Origin: DATAEG01 sp036258135
GTDB taxonomy: Bacteria; Actinomycetota; Actinomycetes; Mycobacteriales; Jatrophihabitantaceae
Reading direction: 5' to 3'
NCBI GenBank assembly: GCA_036258135.1
Contig: DATAEG010000057.1
Location: 1 to 6,183, forward strand
Length of the DNA stretch: 6,183 nt
The notes under the pieces are model-generated. The model was given only the letters and a program-made list of their open reading frames with translations. It did no database searches and had not been told where the DNA came from. The number at the start of each line of letters is the position of its first letter. Position 1 is the stretch's first letter. Of the stretch, positions 6,011 to 6,183 are shown piece after piece. The position numbers and the translations under genes were made by a program.

Positions 6011-6183
6011 CACGAAACCGCAGTTCAAACCACCTGAGCCTACGCCCTGTTGCCGTTCGGGGACGCGTCGCGGCGCGGCGGGGCCGCGCTGGGGCCGCGG
6101 CTCCCACGGCGGCACGTCGATGACCACGCCTTCCCCTACCGTCCACCAGTGGTCCGCACGAGGGGCCAGTCTCATAGGCCGAC
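5999..6183 (-). CDS. Possible partial ORF entering from the right edge
   Basis: On the minus strand a frame is open from the window edge to a TGA at 5999-6001, with an ATG at 6173-6175 giving 58 residues. The middle part (about residues 6-45) has almost only G/C-ending codons and a plausible composition (HWWTVGEGVVIDVPPWEP near 8-25). The last codons, however, run into the tRNA-like element, which argues against a real C-terminus. No family is recognised and no ribosome site can be judged, because little sequence lies upstream. It may be the end of a gene that continues beyond the window, or only an open frame in GC-rich DNA. Confidence 0.2.
   Translation of the reverse strand, partial: RPMRLAPRADHWWTVGEGVVIDVPPWEPRPQRGPAAPRRVPERQQGVGSGGLNCGFVWWA
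6073..6089. repeat. Perfect 7-bp GC hairpin right of the tRNA fragment
   Basis: GCGCGGC (6073-6079) and GCCGCGC (6083-6089) are exact inverted copies around a GGG loop. A direct repeat GGGGCCGCG (6080-6088 and 6091-6099) overlaps it. There is no T-run, so a classical terminator is unlikely. In DNA this GC-rich the hairpin may be incidental. Confidence 0.3.

Noticed and set aside
5584..6037. Two plus-strand frames in the gap left of and into the tRNA fragment
   Set aside because: Mixed composition, no ribosome sites or motifs, and one runs through the tRNA-derived element.

Overview
The window is very GC-rich, almost every supported codon ends in G or C, and GTG starts are used. This points to a high-GC actinobacterium (phylum Actinomycetota); nothing here fixes the genus. 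There is no complete mobile element, CRISPR array, rRNA or intact tRNA.

Layout from left to right. Positions 1-492 (+) hold the C-terminal part of a probably exported beta-rich protein of unknown function. It converges on a minus-strand block. Reading that block from its promoter side (right to left): a MacB/LolD-type ABC ATPase (start 5524), a two-FtsX-domain ABC permease (start 4716, 4 nt after the ATPase stop), an alpha/beta hydrolase (start 2007) and a small integral-membrane methyltransferase of the isoprenylcysteine methyltransferase (ICMT)-like family (start probably 1100). ATPase and permease form one tight operon and should make one exporter or extractor of the MacB type. The hydrolase has its own strong Shine-Dalgarno sequence and a repeat-bearing leader, so it looks separately regulated. 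No functional link between hydrolase, methyltransferase and exporter can be shown from sequence.

The right end is the most unusual part. After about 420 bases with no convincing gene comes the near-perfect 3' half of a tRNA-Val with CAC anticodon: anticodon loop, variable region, T arm, 3' acceptor strand and encoded CCA. It lacks a normal D arm and 5' half. Such 3' tRNA fragments are the usual scar of a tyrosine-integrase element inserted into a tRNA gene, so the window may contain one edge of a genomic island. Geometry would put the island to the left of the fragment. A simple decayed tRNA copy is the alternative. Visible changes in base composition (extremely GC-rich exporter operon, more AT-containing hydrolase and flanking gaps) fit a mosaic region. 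I found no convincing new multi-gene system; the tRNA scar and a few short repeats are the items worth checking.
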